Shown here: positions 9,703 through 18,494 of the stretch, piece by piece
How the letters are laid out: every line of letters begins with the position of its first letter
Numbering within the stretch: position 1 is the first letter of the stretch
Position numbers and translations under genes: made by a program
Notes under the pieces: generated by a model
Databases searched by the model: none
Seen by the model: only the letters and a program-made list of their open reading frames with translations
Told to the model about the DNA's origin: nothing
DNA from: Craterilacuibacter sp. RT1T
GTDB lineage: Bacteria > Pseudomonadota > Gammaproteobacteria > Burkholderiales > Chromobacteriaceae
Length of the DNA stretch: 64,000 bases
NCBI RefSeq assembly: GCF_023502145.1
Contig: NZ_JAMFLI010000006.1
Coordinates: forward strand, 62,001 to 126,000
Direction of reading: 5' to 3'

Positions 9703-10145
9703 TGCATCCACAAAGAAAAAAACGCCTGCTGCTGCTTGCAGCGGCGCTGGCGGTCATCACGCTGGCCAGCACCCTGATTCTCAATGCCTTTCGCAGCAAT
9801 CTGGTGTTCTTTCACACCCCGAGCGAGGTGGCCAGCAAGCAAGTCGCGACCGATCGCACCTTGCGCATCGGCGGCCTGGTCGCGCCGGGCAGCATCCAGC
9901 GCAGCGCCGGCGGCTTGCAAGTCAGCTTTGCCGTCACGGATCAGGTGCATAGCGTGCCGGTGCGCTATCAGGGCATCCTGCCCGACCTGTTTAACGAGGG
10001 CAAAGGCACGGTGGTGCAAGGCGTGCTGGGCGCAGATGGCGTATTTCAGGCCTCGCAAGTGCTGGCCAAGCATGATGAAAACTATATGCCGCCCGAAGCC
10101 GCCGATGCACTCGAGCGCGCAGGCCAGACGGTGGTGCAGCCATGA
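9702..10145 (+). CDS. ccmE: periplasmic haem chaperone CcmE
   Basis: Carries haem covalently from CcmC to the CcmFH ligase. 147 residues: an N-terminal membrane anchor, a beta-barrel (OB-fold) domain and the haem-binding motif [10 protein letters not shown], with the covalent ligand at H124. TGATG overlap with ccmD and ATGA overlap with ccmF. Confidence 0.96.
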   Translation: MHPQRKKRLLLLAAALAVITLASTLILNAFRSNLVFFHTPSEVASKQVATDRTLRIGGLVAPGSIQRSAGGLQVSFAVTDQVHSVPVRYQGILPDLFNEGKGTVVQGVLGADGVFQASQVLAKHDENYMPPEAADALERAGQTVVQP

Positions 10146-12073
10146 GCGCGATGCTGCCCGAACTGGGCCTGATCAGCCTGATTGCCGCCGTAGTGCTGTC
10201 GCTGTTGTCCGGCGCCCTGCTGTTTAGCGGTGCAGCGCTGAACGACAGCCGGCTGATGGCGGCGGCACGCCCGCTGGCTTTCGCCCTGAGCGCACTGGTG
10301 CTGCTGTCGTTTGCCTGCCTGACGGCGCTGTTTTTGCTCAACGATTTTTCGGTGAGCTATGTCGCCCAGCACTCCAGCACGCTCTTGCCCACGCTCTACC
10401 GCATCGCTGCGGTCTGGGGCGGGCATGAAGGCTCGCTGCTTTTGTGGCTGCTCTTGCTCTGCCTGTGGACGCTGGCGGTGGCCCTGTCTTCGCGCGCGCT
10501 CGATCCGGCTTTGCTGGCACGCGTGATTGCGGTGATGAGCTGGATCGCCGGCAGCTTCGGCCTGTTTTTGCTGCTGACCTCCAGCCCGTTTACCCGGCTG
10601 GACATCCCGGCGCTGGAAGGGCGCGAGCTCAATCCCATGCTGCAGGACCCGGGGCTGGTGATCCACCCGCCCCTGCTGTATATGGGTTATGTCGGCTTCT
10701 CGGTCGCTTTTGCCATGGCCATAGGCGGGCTGATGTCGGGGCGCATCGATGCGGCCTGGGCACGCTGGTCGCGCCCCTGGACGACTTTTGCCTGGGTCAA
10801 TCTGACGCTGGGCATCGCCATTGGCAGCGTGTGGGCCTATTACGAGCTGGGCTGGGGTGGCTGGTGGTTCTGGGACCCGGTGGAAAACGCATCCTTTATG
10901 CCATGGCTGGCCGGCACGGCGCTGATGCACTCGCTGGCAGCCACCGATAAACGCGGGGTCTTCAAAAGCTGGACCGTGCTCTTGGCCATCCTCACCTTTT
11001 CGCTGTCGCTGCTGGGGACGTTTCTGGTGCGCTCGGGCGTCTTGTCCTCGGTTCATGCCTTCGCCTCCGATCCGTCGCGCGGCCTGTTCATTCTGGTTTT
11101 GACGGCGCTGGTAGTCGGCGCCTCGCTATTGCTGTTCGCCCTCAAGGCGCCGGCGCTGCAAAGCCATGCCCGCTTCGAACCCTTGTCGCGCGAGTCGCTA
11201 CTTCTGGCCAATAATGTGCTGCTTTGCGTAGCCACCGCATCCGTGCTCTTGGGCACGCTCTACCCGCTCATGGTGGATGCGCTGAATCTGGGCAAACTCT
11301 CGGTCGGCCCGCCCTACTTCAATGCCGTATTCGTTCCGCTGATGCTGCCCTTGCTGTTCGTGCTGGGCATAGGCCCGGTGACACGCTGGAAGGCGCATGC
11401 GCTGGCCGAAATCACCCGCCGTCTGGGCGTGGTGCTGGCCGTCTCGTGCCTGCTGGCCGTGCTATGGGTCTGGAGCGTGGGGCAGATGTCGGCCCTGTCC
11501 GTCACCGGTGTGGCGCTCGCGCTCTGGATCACGCTGTCCGCCCTCTTGGATCTGGCCAGCCGTTTACGCAAAGGCCAGCGCCCGGCGCTGGGCATCTGGG
11601 GCATGCATCTGGCGCATATCGGCGTCGCGATCACGGTCGTGGGCATCACCCTGACCTCGGCTTACGAGAGCGAACGCGATGTGGCGCTCGCCCCGGGCGA
11701 GCATGCCATGCTGGCCGGCTACCGCTTCACCCTGCAAAGCGCAGGCCCGCTGGAAGGCCCGAATTATCTGGGCGAGCAAGCCCATATCGCCGTCAGCCGC
11801 GACGGCAAGGCAGTGGCCACGCTGAAACCGGAAAAACGGGTTTACCTGTCCATGCCCGGCATGCCGATGACCGAGGCCGCCATCCACGATGGCGCACTGT
11901 CCCATGTTTATGTGGCGCTGGCCGACAAGATAGGCGACACCGCCTGGGGCATACGCCTTTACCACAAGCCCTTTATCGGCTGGATCTGGTATGGCGCCCT
12001 GCTGATGGCACTGGGTGGACTGATTGCGGTAGCAGACCGGCGCTACCGTGCGCGCAAAAGGAAAACACAATGA
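10142..12073 (+). CDS. ccmF: cytochrome c haem ligase subunit CcmF
   Basis: Large membrane protein, 643 residues with about 14-15 helices, that with CcmH attaches haem to apocytochromes c. The WWD domain ([21 protein letters not shown]) and flanking histidine-bearing loops ([22 protein letters not shown]) are clear. It overlaps ccmE and ccmG. Confidence 0.96.
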   Translation: MSAMLPELGLISLIAAVVLSLLSGALLFSGAALNDSRLMAAARPLAFALSALVLLSFACLTALFLLNDFSVSYVAQHSSTLLPTLYRIAAVWGGHEGSLLLWLLLLCLWTLAVALSSRALDPALLARVIAVMSWIAGSFGLFLLLTSSPFTRLDIPALEGRELNPMLQDPGLVIHPPLLYMGYVGFSVAFAMAIGGLMSGRIDAAWARWSRPWTTFAWVNLTLGIAIGSVWAYYELGWGGWWFWDPVENASFMPWLAGTALMHSLAATDKRGVFKSWTVLLAILTFSLSLLGTFLVRSGVLSSVHAFASDPSRGLFILVLTALVVGASLLLFALKAPALQSHARFEPLSRESLLLANNVLLCVATASVLLGTLYPLMVDALNLGKLSVGPPYFNAVFVPLMLPLLFVLGIGPVTRWKAHALAEITRRLGVVLAVSCLLAVLWVWSVGQMSALSVTGVALALWITLSALLDLASRLRKGQRPALGIWGMHLAHIGVAITVVGITLTSAYESERDVALAPGEHAMLAGYRFTLQSAGPLEGPNYLGEQAHIAVSRDGKAVATLKPEKRVYLSMPGMPMTEAAIHDGALSHVYVALADKIGDTAWGIRLYHKPFIGWIWYGALLMALGGLIAVADRRYRARKRKTQ

Positions 12074-12597
12074 AAAAACAATGGATATGGGCGCTGCCGC
12101 TGGCGGTGTTTGTGGTGATGGTCGGCTTTTTTGCCGCCAGTCTGGACAAAGACCCGCGCGAACTGCCTTCGCAGCGGCTGGATAAACCAGCGCCGGCGTT
12201 TAACCTGCCCCAACTGGCCAACCCGCAGGCCAGCTTTGCGCCGGCGCAGATGCACGGCCAGGTATGGCTGTTGAATGTCTGGGCTTCCTGGTGCGCGGCC
12301 TGTCGCAGCGAGCACGAAATCGTGACCCAGCTCGCCCGGCATGTGCCCATCGTCGGCCTGAACCAGCAAGACGAAGCACAGGCGGCACGCGCCTGGCTAA
12401 CCGAACTGGGTGACCCGTACTTGCTGTCGGCCAGCGACGACGACGGGCGCGTCAGCATCGACTACGGCGTCTACGGCGTACCCGAGACTTTCGTCATCGA
12501 CAAGCAAGGCGTGATCCGTTACCGCCATCTGGGGCCGATTACCCGCGAAACGATGCAGGACACCCTGCTGCCGCTGATCCGAAAGCTGCAGGCATGA
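12070..12597 (+). CDS. ccmG: thiol:disulfide interchange protein CcmG/DsbE
   Basis: Membrane-tethered thioredoxin-like reductant for apocytochrome CxxCH thiols. 175 residues: one N-terminal helix, then a thioredoxin fold with active site WASWCAACRSEH (C75, C78) and the later GVYGVPETFVID loop with cis-Pro. A long upstream open frame lies inside ccmF and is not used; the ATG at 12070 overlaps the ccmF stop. Confidence 0.94.
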   Translation: MKKQWIWALPLAVFVVMVGFFAASLDKDPRELPSQRLDKPAPAFNLPQLANPQASFAPAQMHGQVWLLNVWASWCAACRSEHEIVTQLARHVPIVGLNQQDEAQAARAWLTELGDPYLLSASDDDGRVSIDYGVYGVPETFVIDKQGVIRYRHLGPITRETMQDTLLPLIRKLQA

Positions 12598-13085
12598 GCG
12601 CGGCACGCCGCTTTATCCTGTGGGCGCAGGCACTGGCTGCCGCTTTGCTGCTGCTCGCCACCACTCTGGCACTGGCCGCGCCGCTGCCGGCCGACGAGGC
12701 CATGGTCGACGCGCGCCTGAAAGCCATTTCGCGCGAACTGCGCTGTCTGGTGTGCCAGAACGAAACGCTGGCCGACTCCAATGCCAAGCTGGCGCAAAAC
12801 CTGAGGCGCGAAGTGCGCAAGCTGATTGCCGACGGTCATAGCGATAGCGAAGTCATCAGCTTTCTCACCGAGCGTTATGGCGATTTCGTGCGCTACCGCC
12901 CGCCGTTCAAACCGCTGACCTGGCTGTTATGGCTGGGGCCGCTCGCCCTGTTCAGCTGCGGCGCACTGATGCTCAGGCATATCGTGCAGCGGCAAAAGCA
13001 GCAAGCAGCCCCGCCACCGGATGCCGCGACCGCCGCGCGCATCCACGCCCTGCTGGCCCAACAAAACAAGGACACCCCGGCATGA
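12594..13085 (+). CDS. ccmH: cytochrome c maturation protein CcmH
   Basis: Periplasmic thiol-oxidoreductase part of the haem ligase. 163 residues: signal or anchor, the LRCLVCQNETLADS motif with its redox CxxC near residues 45-48, a three-helix domain and a C-terminal membrane helix (LTWLLWLGPLALFSCGALML). It corresponds to the short CcmH; the TPR part is the separate next gene. Confidence 0.94.
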   Translation: MSAARRFILWAQALAAALLLLATTLALAAPLPADEAMVDARLKAISRELRCLVCQNETLADSNAKLAQNLRREVRKLIADGHSDSEVISFLTERYGDFVRYRPPFKPLTWLLWLGPLALFSCGALMLRHIVQRQKQQAAPPPDAATAARIHALLAQQNKDTPA

Positions 13086-13915
13086 CCGCCTTTTTGCTTG
13101 CCGTGTCGCTCTTAAGCCTGCTGATCGCGCTGGCCTTTATCTGGCCTTTATGGCGTCCGCCAAAATACGATGGCACCGGTCAAAGCGCCGTTACGGATGA
13201 TGACTGGCAGATGCTGGCACAACAGCGTGCTCATGGCGAACTCAATGAAGCTCAGGCATCGGCGCTGCGCCAGGATCTGGCCCGACGCATGGCCGAAGAA
13301 GAAAAGATCGCCCCGGCACCGGCACCCTCAGCATCCGGCCGCCGCGCACCGGTTTTGCTGGGTATGGCGCTCTGCCTGACCCTGACGCTATCGGCTGCGG
13401 CCTATGCCTATCTGGGGCGCTTCGATATGGTCAACGGCGTACAGCCGGACAGCCCGATGCAGGCCGATGATATGGTGCACAAGCTGGCGGCGCGACTGGC
13501 GGCCAATCCGGACGACAAGGCCGGCTGGGCCATGCTGGCGCACAGTTACTATGTACTGGGCAACTATGATGCGGCCGTCGAAGCCTTTGCCCGCATCGAG
13601 CCCTCGCTGGATGAAGACCCCAATTTGCTGGCCGAATACGGCATGGCGCTGGTGATGGCACCCTCGGGCCATCAGCCGCATCCGCCGCTGGCCATTTTGC
13701 AGCGCGCCATCGCCCACAACCCGGATGACAGCGCCCTGCATGTGTTTCTCGCGCAAACCCTGATGGAAGCCAAAGACACGGCGCGTGCACTCGCGCATCT
13801 GGACAAGGCGCGCCAGCTGGAGGCGGCCGACCCCGAACGGCTGCGCTTTATCGACAGCATGAGCGAAGCGGCGCGCGCACAGGCCGCACACCGCAGCGAG
13901 CAGGTCCAGCCATGA
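13082..13915 (+). CDS. ccmI: c-type cytochrome biogenesis protein CcmI
   Basis: Apocytochrome-binding chaperone (CycH/CcmI), 277 residues. It begins with a hydrophobic helix (MTAFLLAVSLLSLLIALAF), has a second near residues 85-115, and a periplasmic TPR domain (for example NPDDKAGWAMLAHSYYVLGN). The chosen ATG overlaps the ccmH stop; upstream codons in frame lie within ccmH. It overlaps moaA by 4 bases. Confidence 0.9.
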   Translation: MTAFLLAVSLLSLLIALAFIWPLWRPPKYDGTGQSAVTDDDWQMLAQQRAHGELNEAQASALRQDLARRMAEEEKIAPAPAPSASGRRAPVLLGMALCLTLTLSAAAYAYLGRFDMVNGVQPDSPMQADDMVHKLAARLAANPDDKAGWAMLAHSYYVLGNYDAAVEAFARIEPSLDEDPNLLAEYGMALVMAPSGHQPHPPLAILQRAIAHNPDDSALHVFLAQTLMEAKDTARALAHLDKARQLEAADPERLRFIDSMSEAARAQAAHRSEQVQP

Positions 13916-14898
13916 GTACCGCCCGACTGATAGACGGTTTCGGGCGCAGCATAGACTATCTGCGCGTCTCGGTGACCGACCGCTGCGACTTGCGCTGCAG
14001 CTACTGCCTGCCCGAGGGTTTCAAGGGGTTCGAGGAGCCGGCACACTGGCTAAGCCACGCCGAAATGGCGCGACTGGTGCGGCTGTTTGTCGACTTGGGC
14101 GTCGCCAAGGTCAGGCTGACCGGAGGCGAGCCGCTGCTGCGTCGCGGACTGGTTTCGCTGGTGAGCGCGATTGCCGCCATGCCCGGCCTGCGCGACTTGT
14201 CCTTATCGACCAACGCAACCCAGCTGGCACGCCATGCAGACGCATTGAAAAAAGCCGGCGTCGCACGCCTGAATGTCAGCCTGGACACGCTGAGCAAAGC
14301 CTGTTTTGCCAGCATCACCGGACGCGACAAGCTGGATCATGTACTGGCCGGCCTGAGCGCCGCCCGCGCAGCAGGCTTTGCCCCGATCAAGCTGAATATG
14401 GTGGTGCAGGCCGGAGTTAATGACCGCGATGTCGATACCATGGTGCATTACGCGCTGGAAAACGGCTTTGTACTGCGCCTGATCGAGACCATGCCCATAG
14501 GCGCAACCGGACAGGCGGCTGCCTATCTGGACTTGAGCGCGCTGGGCGAGCGCGTGGCGGCCGAGTTCGGCCTGAGCGCCGAAAGCAATAGCGGCAACCG
14601 CGCACCGGCGCGCTACTGGCGCAACGCCGATGGCCAGCTGAGTTTTGGCGTGATTACACCGGTTTCGCAGCATTTTTGCGCAGCGTGCAACCGCGTGCGT
14701 CTGGGTGTGGATGGCACGCTCTATCTGTGCCTGGGGCAGAATGACAAGCTGGAGCTGGGCCGGATGCTGCGCGCAGGCGCAAGCGATGCGACCCTTAGCG
14801 CCGCCATTATGGACGCCATCGCCCGCAAGCCCGAACGCCATCATTTCAACGAAGCGCCCGATCAGGTCGTGCGCTTCATGTCGCAAACCGGCGGCTGA
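13912..14898 (+). CDS. moaA: GTP 3',8-cyclase MoaA
   Basis: Radical SAM enzyme for the first step of molybdopterin synthesis. 328 residues: N-terminal CDLRCSYCLPEG (CxxxCxxC for SAM cluster), LTGGEPLLR, and a C-terminal cluster site FCAACNRVRLGVDGTLYLC. It ends in Gly-Gly, the conserved MoaA tail used in catalysis. It overlaps ccmI by 4 bases, so cofactor synthesis for NapA is transcribed with the haem machinery. No other moa/mob/moe genes are in the window. Confidence 0.95.
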   Translation: MSTARLIDGFGRSIDYLRVSVTDRCDLRCSYCLPEGFKGFEEPAHWLSHAEMARLVRLFVDLGVAKVRLTGGEPLLRRGLVSLVSAIAAMPGLRDLSLSTNATQLARHADALKKAGVARLNVSLDTLSKACFASITGRDKLDHVLAGLSAARAAGFAPIKLNMVVQAGVNDRDVDTMVHYALENGFVLRLIETMPIGATGQAAAYLDLSALGERVAAEFGLSAESNSGNRAPARYWRNADGQLSFGVITPVSQHFCAACNRVRLGVDGTLYLCLGQNDKLELGRMLRAGASDATLSAAIMDAIARKPERHHFNEAPDQVVRFMSQTGG

Positions 14899-14924
14899 AC
14901 GCCGCCCGCAATACAAGGATAAGC

Positions 14925-15356
14925 ATGCTGCACACCTCAAACTGGAACAGGGTCTTTCTGGCCTGGCTGCTGGCGCTGGCGTCCACGCTGGGCGCACTAT
15001 TTTTCAGCGAAGTCATGCATATAGAACCCTGCGTGCTGTGCTGGTATCAGCGCATCGCCATGTTCCCGCTGGTGCTGATTCTGGGCACGGGCCTGCTGTA
15101 CGCCGATGGCTCCGCCATCCGCTACGCCCTGCCGCTAAGCCTCGCCGGCACCCTGTTTGCCCTCTATCACAACCTGATTTACGCCGGCCTGATCCCGCAG
15201 GATCTGCAGCCTTGCGGCCAGGGCAGCAGCTCCTGCGCCCAGATCGACCTGCAGCTATTCGGCTTTATCACCCTGCCCCTGCTATCCTTGCTGGCCTTTG
15301 CCGCTATCAATATCCTGCTCCTTCTTACCCGAAAGTCGCTCAATCGTGAAAAATAA
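14925..15356 (+). CDS. dsbB: disulfide bond formation protein DsbB
   Basis: Quinone-linked membrane protein that reoxidises DsbA. 143 residues, four helices, with the quinone-side pair C36-C39 (CVLCWYQRIAMFPL) and the DsbA-side pair C97/C104. Its last 11 bases overlap the GTG start of the DsbA-like gene that follows, a natural partner. Confidence 0.94.
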   Translation: MLHTSNWNRVFLAWLLALASTLGALFFSEVMHIEPCVLCWYQRIAMFPLVLILGTGLLYADGSAIRYALPLSLAGTLFALYHNLIYAGLIPQDLQPCGQGSSSCAQIDLQLFGFITLPLLSLLAFAAINILLLLTRKSLNREK

Positions 15357-16002
15357 ACTTCTGCTCGGCGGCAGCGTCGTGCTGGCCATCGCCGCCTTCT
15401 TTATCGCCTCCGCTCTTTACCAGTCGCAGCAAAGCGAAAAAATGGCGGCCCAGCCCCGCGCCAGCAGCGAACAACTGATCCGCATGCATGCGCCGGTCTA
15501 TGGTCCGAGCGAGGCCAAGGTGGTGATTGTCGAGTTTTCCGATCCGGCCTGCGAAACCTGCGCGGCCATGTCGCCGGTATTGAAGGATCTGGTCGCCCAG
15601 TATCCGGGCAAGGTCAAAATCGTCTTGCGCTATGCCGCCCTGCATCAGGGCGCGGAGCAGATTGTGCGCATGCTGGAAGCCGCACGCTTGCAAAAGCCTT
15701 ACTGGCCGCTACTGGAAGTGCTGTACCAGAATCAGGCTTATTGGGCTGCGCACCATCAGGCCGACCCGGACAAAGTGGCCGCGATCATGATGCATGAAGG
15801 CGTAGACATGACCCGCCTGGCACAAGATATGAATTCGGACAAGATCCGCGCCATCGCCGCACAAGACGAGGCCGACCGTCAGGCGCTCAAGGTCGACATG
15901 ACCCCGGGGCTATTCGTCAACGGCCGCCCCCTGACCGAATTCGGCGTAGGCCAGCTCAAGGCGCTGGTCGCCGACGAAGTGAGCAAGGCGTATCCGAATT
16001 AA
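15346..16002 (+). CDS. membrane-anchored DsbA-family thiol oxidoreductase
   Basis: 218 residues: an N-terminal hydrophobic anchor followed by a thioredoxin fold with active site CETC (C69, C72) in VEFSDPACETCAAMSP, and late GLFVNGRPL. It resembles BdbD/DsbA-like proteins paired with DsbB in operons. Start: GTG at 15346, preceded by GAAAG; the in-frame ATG at 15298 lies deep inside dsbB. It probably makes periplasmic disulfides, possibly in proteins of the nap/ccm pathway (inference). Confidence 0.85.
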   Translation: MKNKLLLGGSVVLAIAAFFIASALYQSQQSEKMAAQPRASSEQLIRMHAPVYGPSEAKVVIVEFSDPACETCAAMSPVLKDLVAQYPGKVKIVLRYAALHQGAEQIVRMLEAARLQKPYWPLLEVLYQNQAYWAAHHQADPDKVAAIMMHEGVDMTRLAQDMNSDKIRAIAAQDEADRQALKVDMTPGLFVNGRPLTEFGVGQLKALVADEVSKAYPN

Positions 16003-16046
16003 GCCGGCGGCACGCGGCAATACTTTGATGCCGGGCATGACTCACC

Positions 16047-16940
16047 TTATGCCCTCACCTCAACCGGCTGCACTGCAGCCGGTTTTTTCTGACTGATCAG
16101 CACACCGCCAAACACCAGCGCACAGGCCAGCCACTGCGACAGATTCAGCACCTCGCCCAGAATCAGCCACGCCAGCGCCACCGAGAACACCGGAATCAGG
16201 TTGATAAAGGATGCCGCGCGCGCCACGTCGACCTTGCTGACCGCCCAGGTATAAAGGCCATAGCCGCCCAAGGTGATACAAGCGCCCAAGTACACCACCC
16301 ACAAGCTGGGCCATAACGGCAGGCTGTCGGGCCATGTTCCCCACGGTGTCAGCATGGCTACGCCAAACCAGAGCGATCCCATCAGCGCCTGTACCCCGGT
16401 CAAAAGCAGGGCCGAGTAGCGTACCGACAGCTTCTTGGCGATCAGCATATAGCCGGCCCCGCAAATCATGGCCAGAAACTCCAGCGCATTGCCCAGCAAA
16501 GGATTGGGCGCGGAAGCACTGGCGCTGGCTCCCAGCGTCAGCCACACCACGCCGGCAAAGGAAACCAGCATGCCGGCCCAGATCTGGCGGCCATGACGCT
16601 CGGCCAGAAACAGCATGGCCCCGGCGGTCACTAAAATGGGCAGGGTCGCAGTAATCACCGCCGCTTGCGACGCACTGGTATGCATCAGCGCCTGTGCTTC
16701 AAACAGGAAATACAGGCAAGGCTCGGCTAAGCCCAGTCCCAGCAGCCACTTCCAGTCGCCGGCCTGATAACGCCAGCGGCTATTGCTGCGCAGCAGCAGC
16801 GGCAATACACAGAGCGTCGCGATCACCATGCGCGCAAACAGCACGAAAATGGGATCGAATACGGCGAAAACATATTTAAGCGCAATAAACGAACTGGCCC
16901 ACAACAGCATGGCCAAGGTCAGGGCAAGATAAGGCAGCAT
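16047..16940 (-). CDS. EamA/DMT-family transporter
   Basis: 297-residue membrane protein with about ten hydrophobic helices and two internally similar EamA halves (LLWASSFIALKYVFAVFDPI in the first; GACITLGGYGLYTWAVSKVD in the second). Family members export amino acids, nucleotides or other metabolites; the substrate cannot be told from sequence. It converges on the dsbA-like gene and shares its 3' end with that gene's terminator. No strong ribosome site is seen before the ATG. Confidence 0.85.
   Translation of the reverse strand: MLPYLALTLAMLLWASSFIALKYVFAVFDPIFVLFARMVIATLCVLPLLLRSNSRWRYQAGDWKWLLGLGLAEPCLYFLFEAQALMHTSASQAAVITATLPILVTAGAMLFLAERHGRQIWAGMLVSFAGVVWLTLGASASASAPNPLLGNALEFLAMICGAGYMLIAKKLSVRYSALLLTGVQALMGSLWFGVAMLTPWGTWPDSLPLWPSLWVVYLGACITLGGYGLYTWAVSKVDVARAASFINLIPVFSVALAWLILGEVLNLSQWLACALVFGGVLISQKKPAAVQPVEVRA
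16062..16088 (+). terminator. terminator inside the convergent gene's 3' end
   Basis: AACCGGCTG at 16062-16070 pairs with CAGCCGGTT at 16076-16084 and runs into T's through 16088. It ends plus-strand transcription from dsbB/dsbA-like, yet lies within the last codons of the minus-strand exporter gene. Confidence 0.75.
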
Positions 16941-17028
16941 GGCAGGCAGACATCACAAGATATTAAACAGGATTATCTACCCATATAGCATCATTAAACA
17001 AGCCAATACGGCCGCTTACCGCCACGCA

Positions 17029-17054
17029 TAAAAAACGGACCGCTCAGGTCCGTT
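17029..17054 (-). terminator. terminator of the first OB-fold protein gene
   Basis: On the minus strand AACGGACC pairs with GGTCCGTT (17047-17054 with 17034-17041), followed by TTTTT. It lies 20 bases after the stop of the gene ending at 17076. Confidence 0.85.
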
Positions 17055-17075
17055 TGTCAGGGTGCTATTCGCAGC

Positions 17076-17435
17076 TTAAGGCAGAATCTGTACCGACTTC
17101 ACATCAAGCTCAACACCGCTTATATCCTTGTCGACTTCACCACTCAAGCGCACACGCGTCGTAGCGCCAAAGTTCTCGACTGGCAGATACTTGTGGTCGA
17201 TTTCAACCTTGATCTCGCCACTGGCATCGCGGAAGGTATAGCGATCCTTGCTCAGTTGCTTAACGACATGCCCCTCCAGTGTCACCCGACTATCGTCAGC
17301 CATCTTGGCTGCGGCCGCTGCCGTCACCACCGCCGCAGACTGGAGCGCAGGCGCGGCACCGGAACCAACATATTCGGCATGGGCGGCAAAAGGCAGGGTG
17401 CTCATGCACAAGGCCAGCAAGGCAAAACGTTTCAT
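17076..17435 (-). CDS. secreted YgiW/YdeI-type OB-fold protein
   Basis: About 119 residues: a clear Sec signal peptide (MKRFALLALCMSTLPFAAHA) and a small OB-fold domain with the family pattern VTLEGHVVKQLSKDRYTFRD and VRLSGEVDKD. E. coli relatives are stress-linked periplasmic proteins of unsettled biochemical role. Two adjacent ATGs exist; the second (17435) sits 7 bases after AGGAG. A paralogue lies directly upstream. Confidence 0.8.
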   Translation of the reverse strand: MKRFALLALCMSTLPFAAHAEYVGSGAAPALQSAAVVTAAAAAKMADDSRVTLEGHVVKQLSKDRYTFRDASGEIKVEIDHKYLPVENFGATTRVRLSGEVDKDISGVELDVKSVQILP

Positions 17436-17565
17436 CATTCCACTCCTGATTTCTCTGCCGGCACCAGATACGGCCAAACAGAATAAATAAAAAATCGATA
17501 TACCGTATGCTAAAAGTTATAGCAGCCTGCTTTTAATCTGCCACGGCGCCGATGAAAAAGGCGCT

Positions 17566-17934
17566 CTAGCGCAGGATTTCCACCGATTTCACATCGATCT
17601 CAGGCGTGGTTTCATACCAGTCTTTGTCTATCTTGCCGGACAGGCGCACCCGCGAGCTCTGGTCAAACTTCTCCACCGGCAAATGCTTGCTGTCGATTTC
17701 GACCACGCCTTCACCGCTGGCATCGCGGAACTGGTAAGTGTCTTTGCTTAGCTGCTTGACGACCTGACCTTCCAGCACAAAGCGTGCGTCATCCGCACCC
17801 TTTTGCGCTTCGACAATGCTCTTCAGCACAGGCACGGCACTCGGGCCGGTATAGCTATGGGCCACGCTGTTGCCGGCAATGGCGGCAACAGGCAAGACGG
17901 CGGCGATGAGGGCGGTGATGGCAAGCTTTTTCAT
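17566..17934 (-). CDS. secreted YgiW/YdeI-type OB-fold protein, paralogue
   Basis: About 122 residues with a signal peptide ending near AIAG and the same OB-fold core as its neighbour (FVLEGQVVKQLSKDTYQFRD, then SRVRLSGKIDKDW). The pair shares long stretches, so it is a tandem duplication. The two reading frames are separated by 130 bases with no convincing terminator, so they may be co-transcribed. Function unknown beyond the family's periplasmic stress association. Confidence 0.8.
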   Translation of the reverse strand: MKKLAITALIAAVLPVAAIAGNSVAHSYTGPSAVPVLKSIVEAQKGADDARFVLEGQVVKQLSKDTYQFRDASGEGVVEIDSKHLPVEKFDQSSRVRLSGKIDKDWYETTPEIDVKSVEILR

Positions 17935-17989
17935 GAGGTGTTTTCTTCTGTCCGGTTTCGATGGCATGCATTTAACCATCCGAAAATTA

Positions 17990-18425
17990 ACAAATCCTTA
18001 AGTACGGAAAAACCTGCGGACAGCGCGCTGCGTTGCAGGCAGACATAGGGACAGGGACAGGGCAAAAAAAAGCGATGTCCCAGTAATGAGTTGGCGCAGA
18101 CGGGTTTTGTGTCCGCTACGCGGACGTTTTGAGCTTGCCGCTTCCGCGCGGCATGCGGGCAGGGGCTGGACGCGCCCGGCCCCTTGCAGCCCCGGCGCCC
18201 CGAAGCCTCGCGAAACCCCGGTACAAAAAGCGCTCGCGAGGCGCTGGCCAACGCCATGCGTGCGAATCTTTGATTCGCCCAGCGGGGTATTCGCTAGCGT
18301 CGAATCGCTCAAACAAAGGCCAGCTTAAAACCTCGTCAGCGCCTTTTACACCGGCGCGAGCCTAATGGGGATGGGTAGCTGATGCGTAAACAGTCTGCAT
18401 CGCATCATGTAAGTAGCAACTCGCA
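17990..18425. other. unexplained GC-rich intergenic block with hairpins
   Basis: About 430 bases that no gene explains. It contains two perfect hairpins: GTCCGC-TAC-GCGGAC at 18111-18125 followed by GTTTT, and GCGAATC-TTT-GATTCGC at 18262-18278. Open frames of about 80-105 codons exist on both strands but are rich in Arg/Ala/Pro without domain-like pattern, so I do not call a protein. It could be a structured RNA or a dispersed repeat. Confidence 0.4.
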
Positions 18426-18440
18426 ACTGGGAAATAGCCA

Positions 18441-18477
18441 AAAAAAACCGCCCAAGCCATAAGGCGGGCGGTTTTTG
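18441..18477 (-). terminator. terminator of ppsA
   Basis: ACCGCCC at 18447-18453 pairs with GGGCGGT at 18466-18472; A's on the left and T's on the right let it act in either direction. For ppsA the minus-strand tail is a run of seven T's. Confidence 0.85.
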
Positions 18478-18494
18478 TGGAGCGCACCTGAAAA

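Noticed and set aside
11224-12069. In-frame extension of ccmG back through ccmF
   Set aside because: The extension lies inside ccmF and lacks CcmG similarity; the ATG at 12070 overlaps the ccmF stop and gives the right membrane anchor.
17998-18365. Open frames of about 80-105 codons on both strands
   Set aside because: No ribosome site, no domain, Arg/Ala/Pro-biased composition; kept only as an unexplained block.
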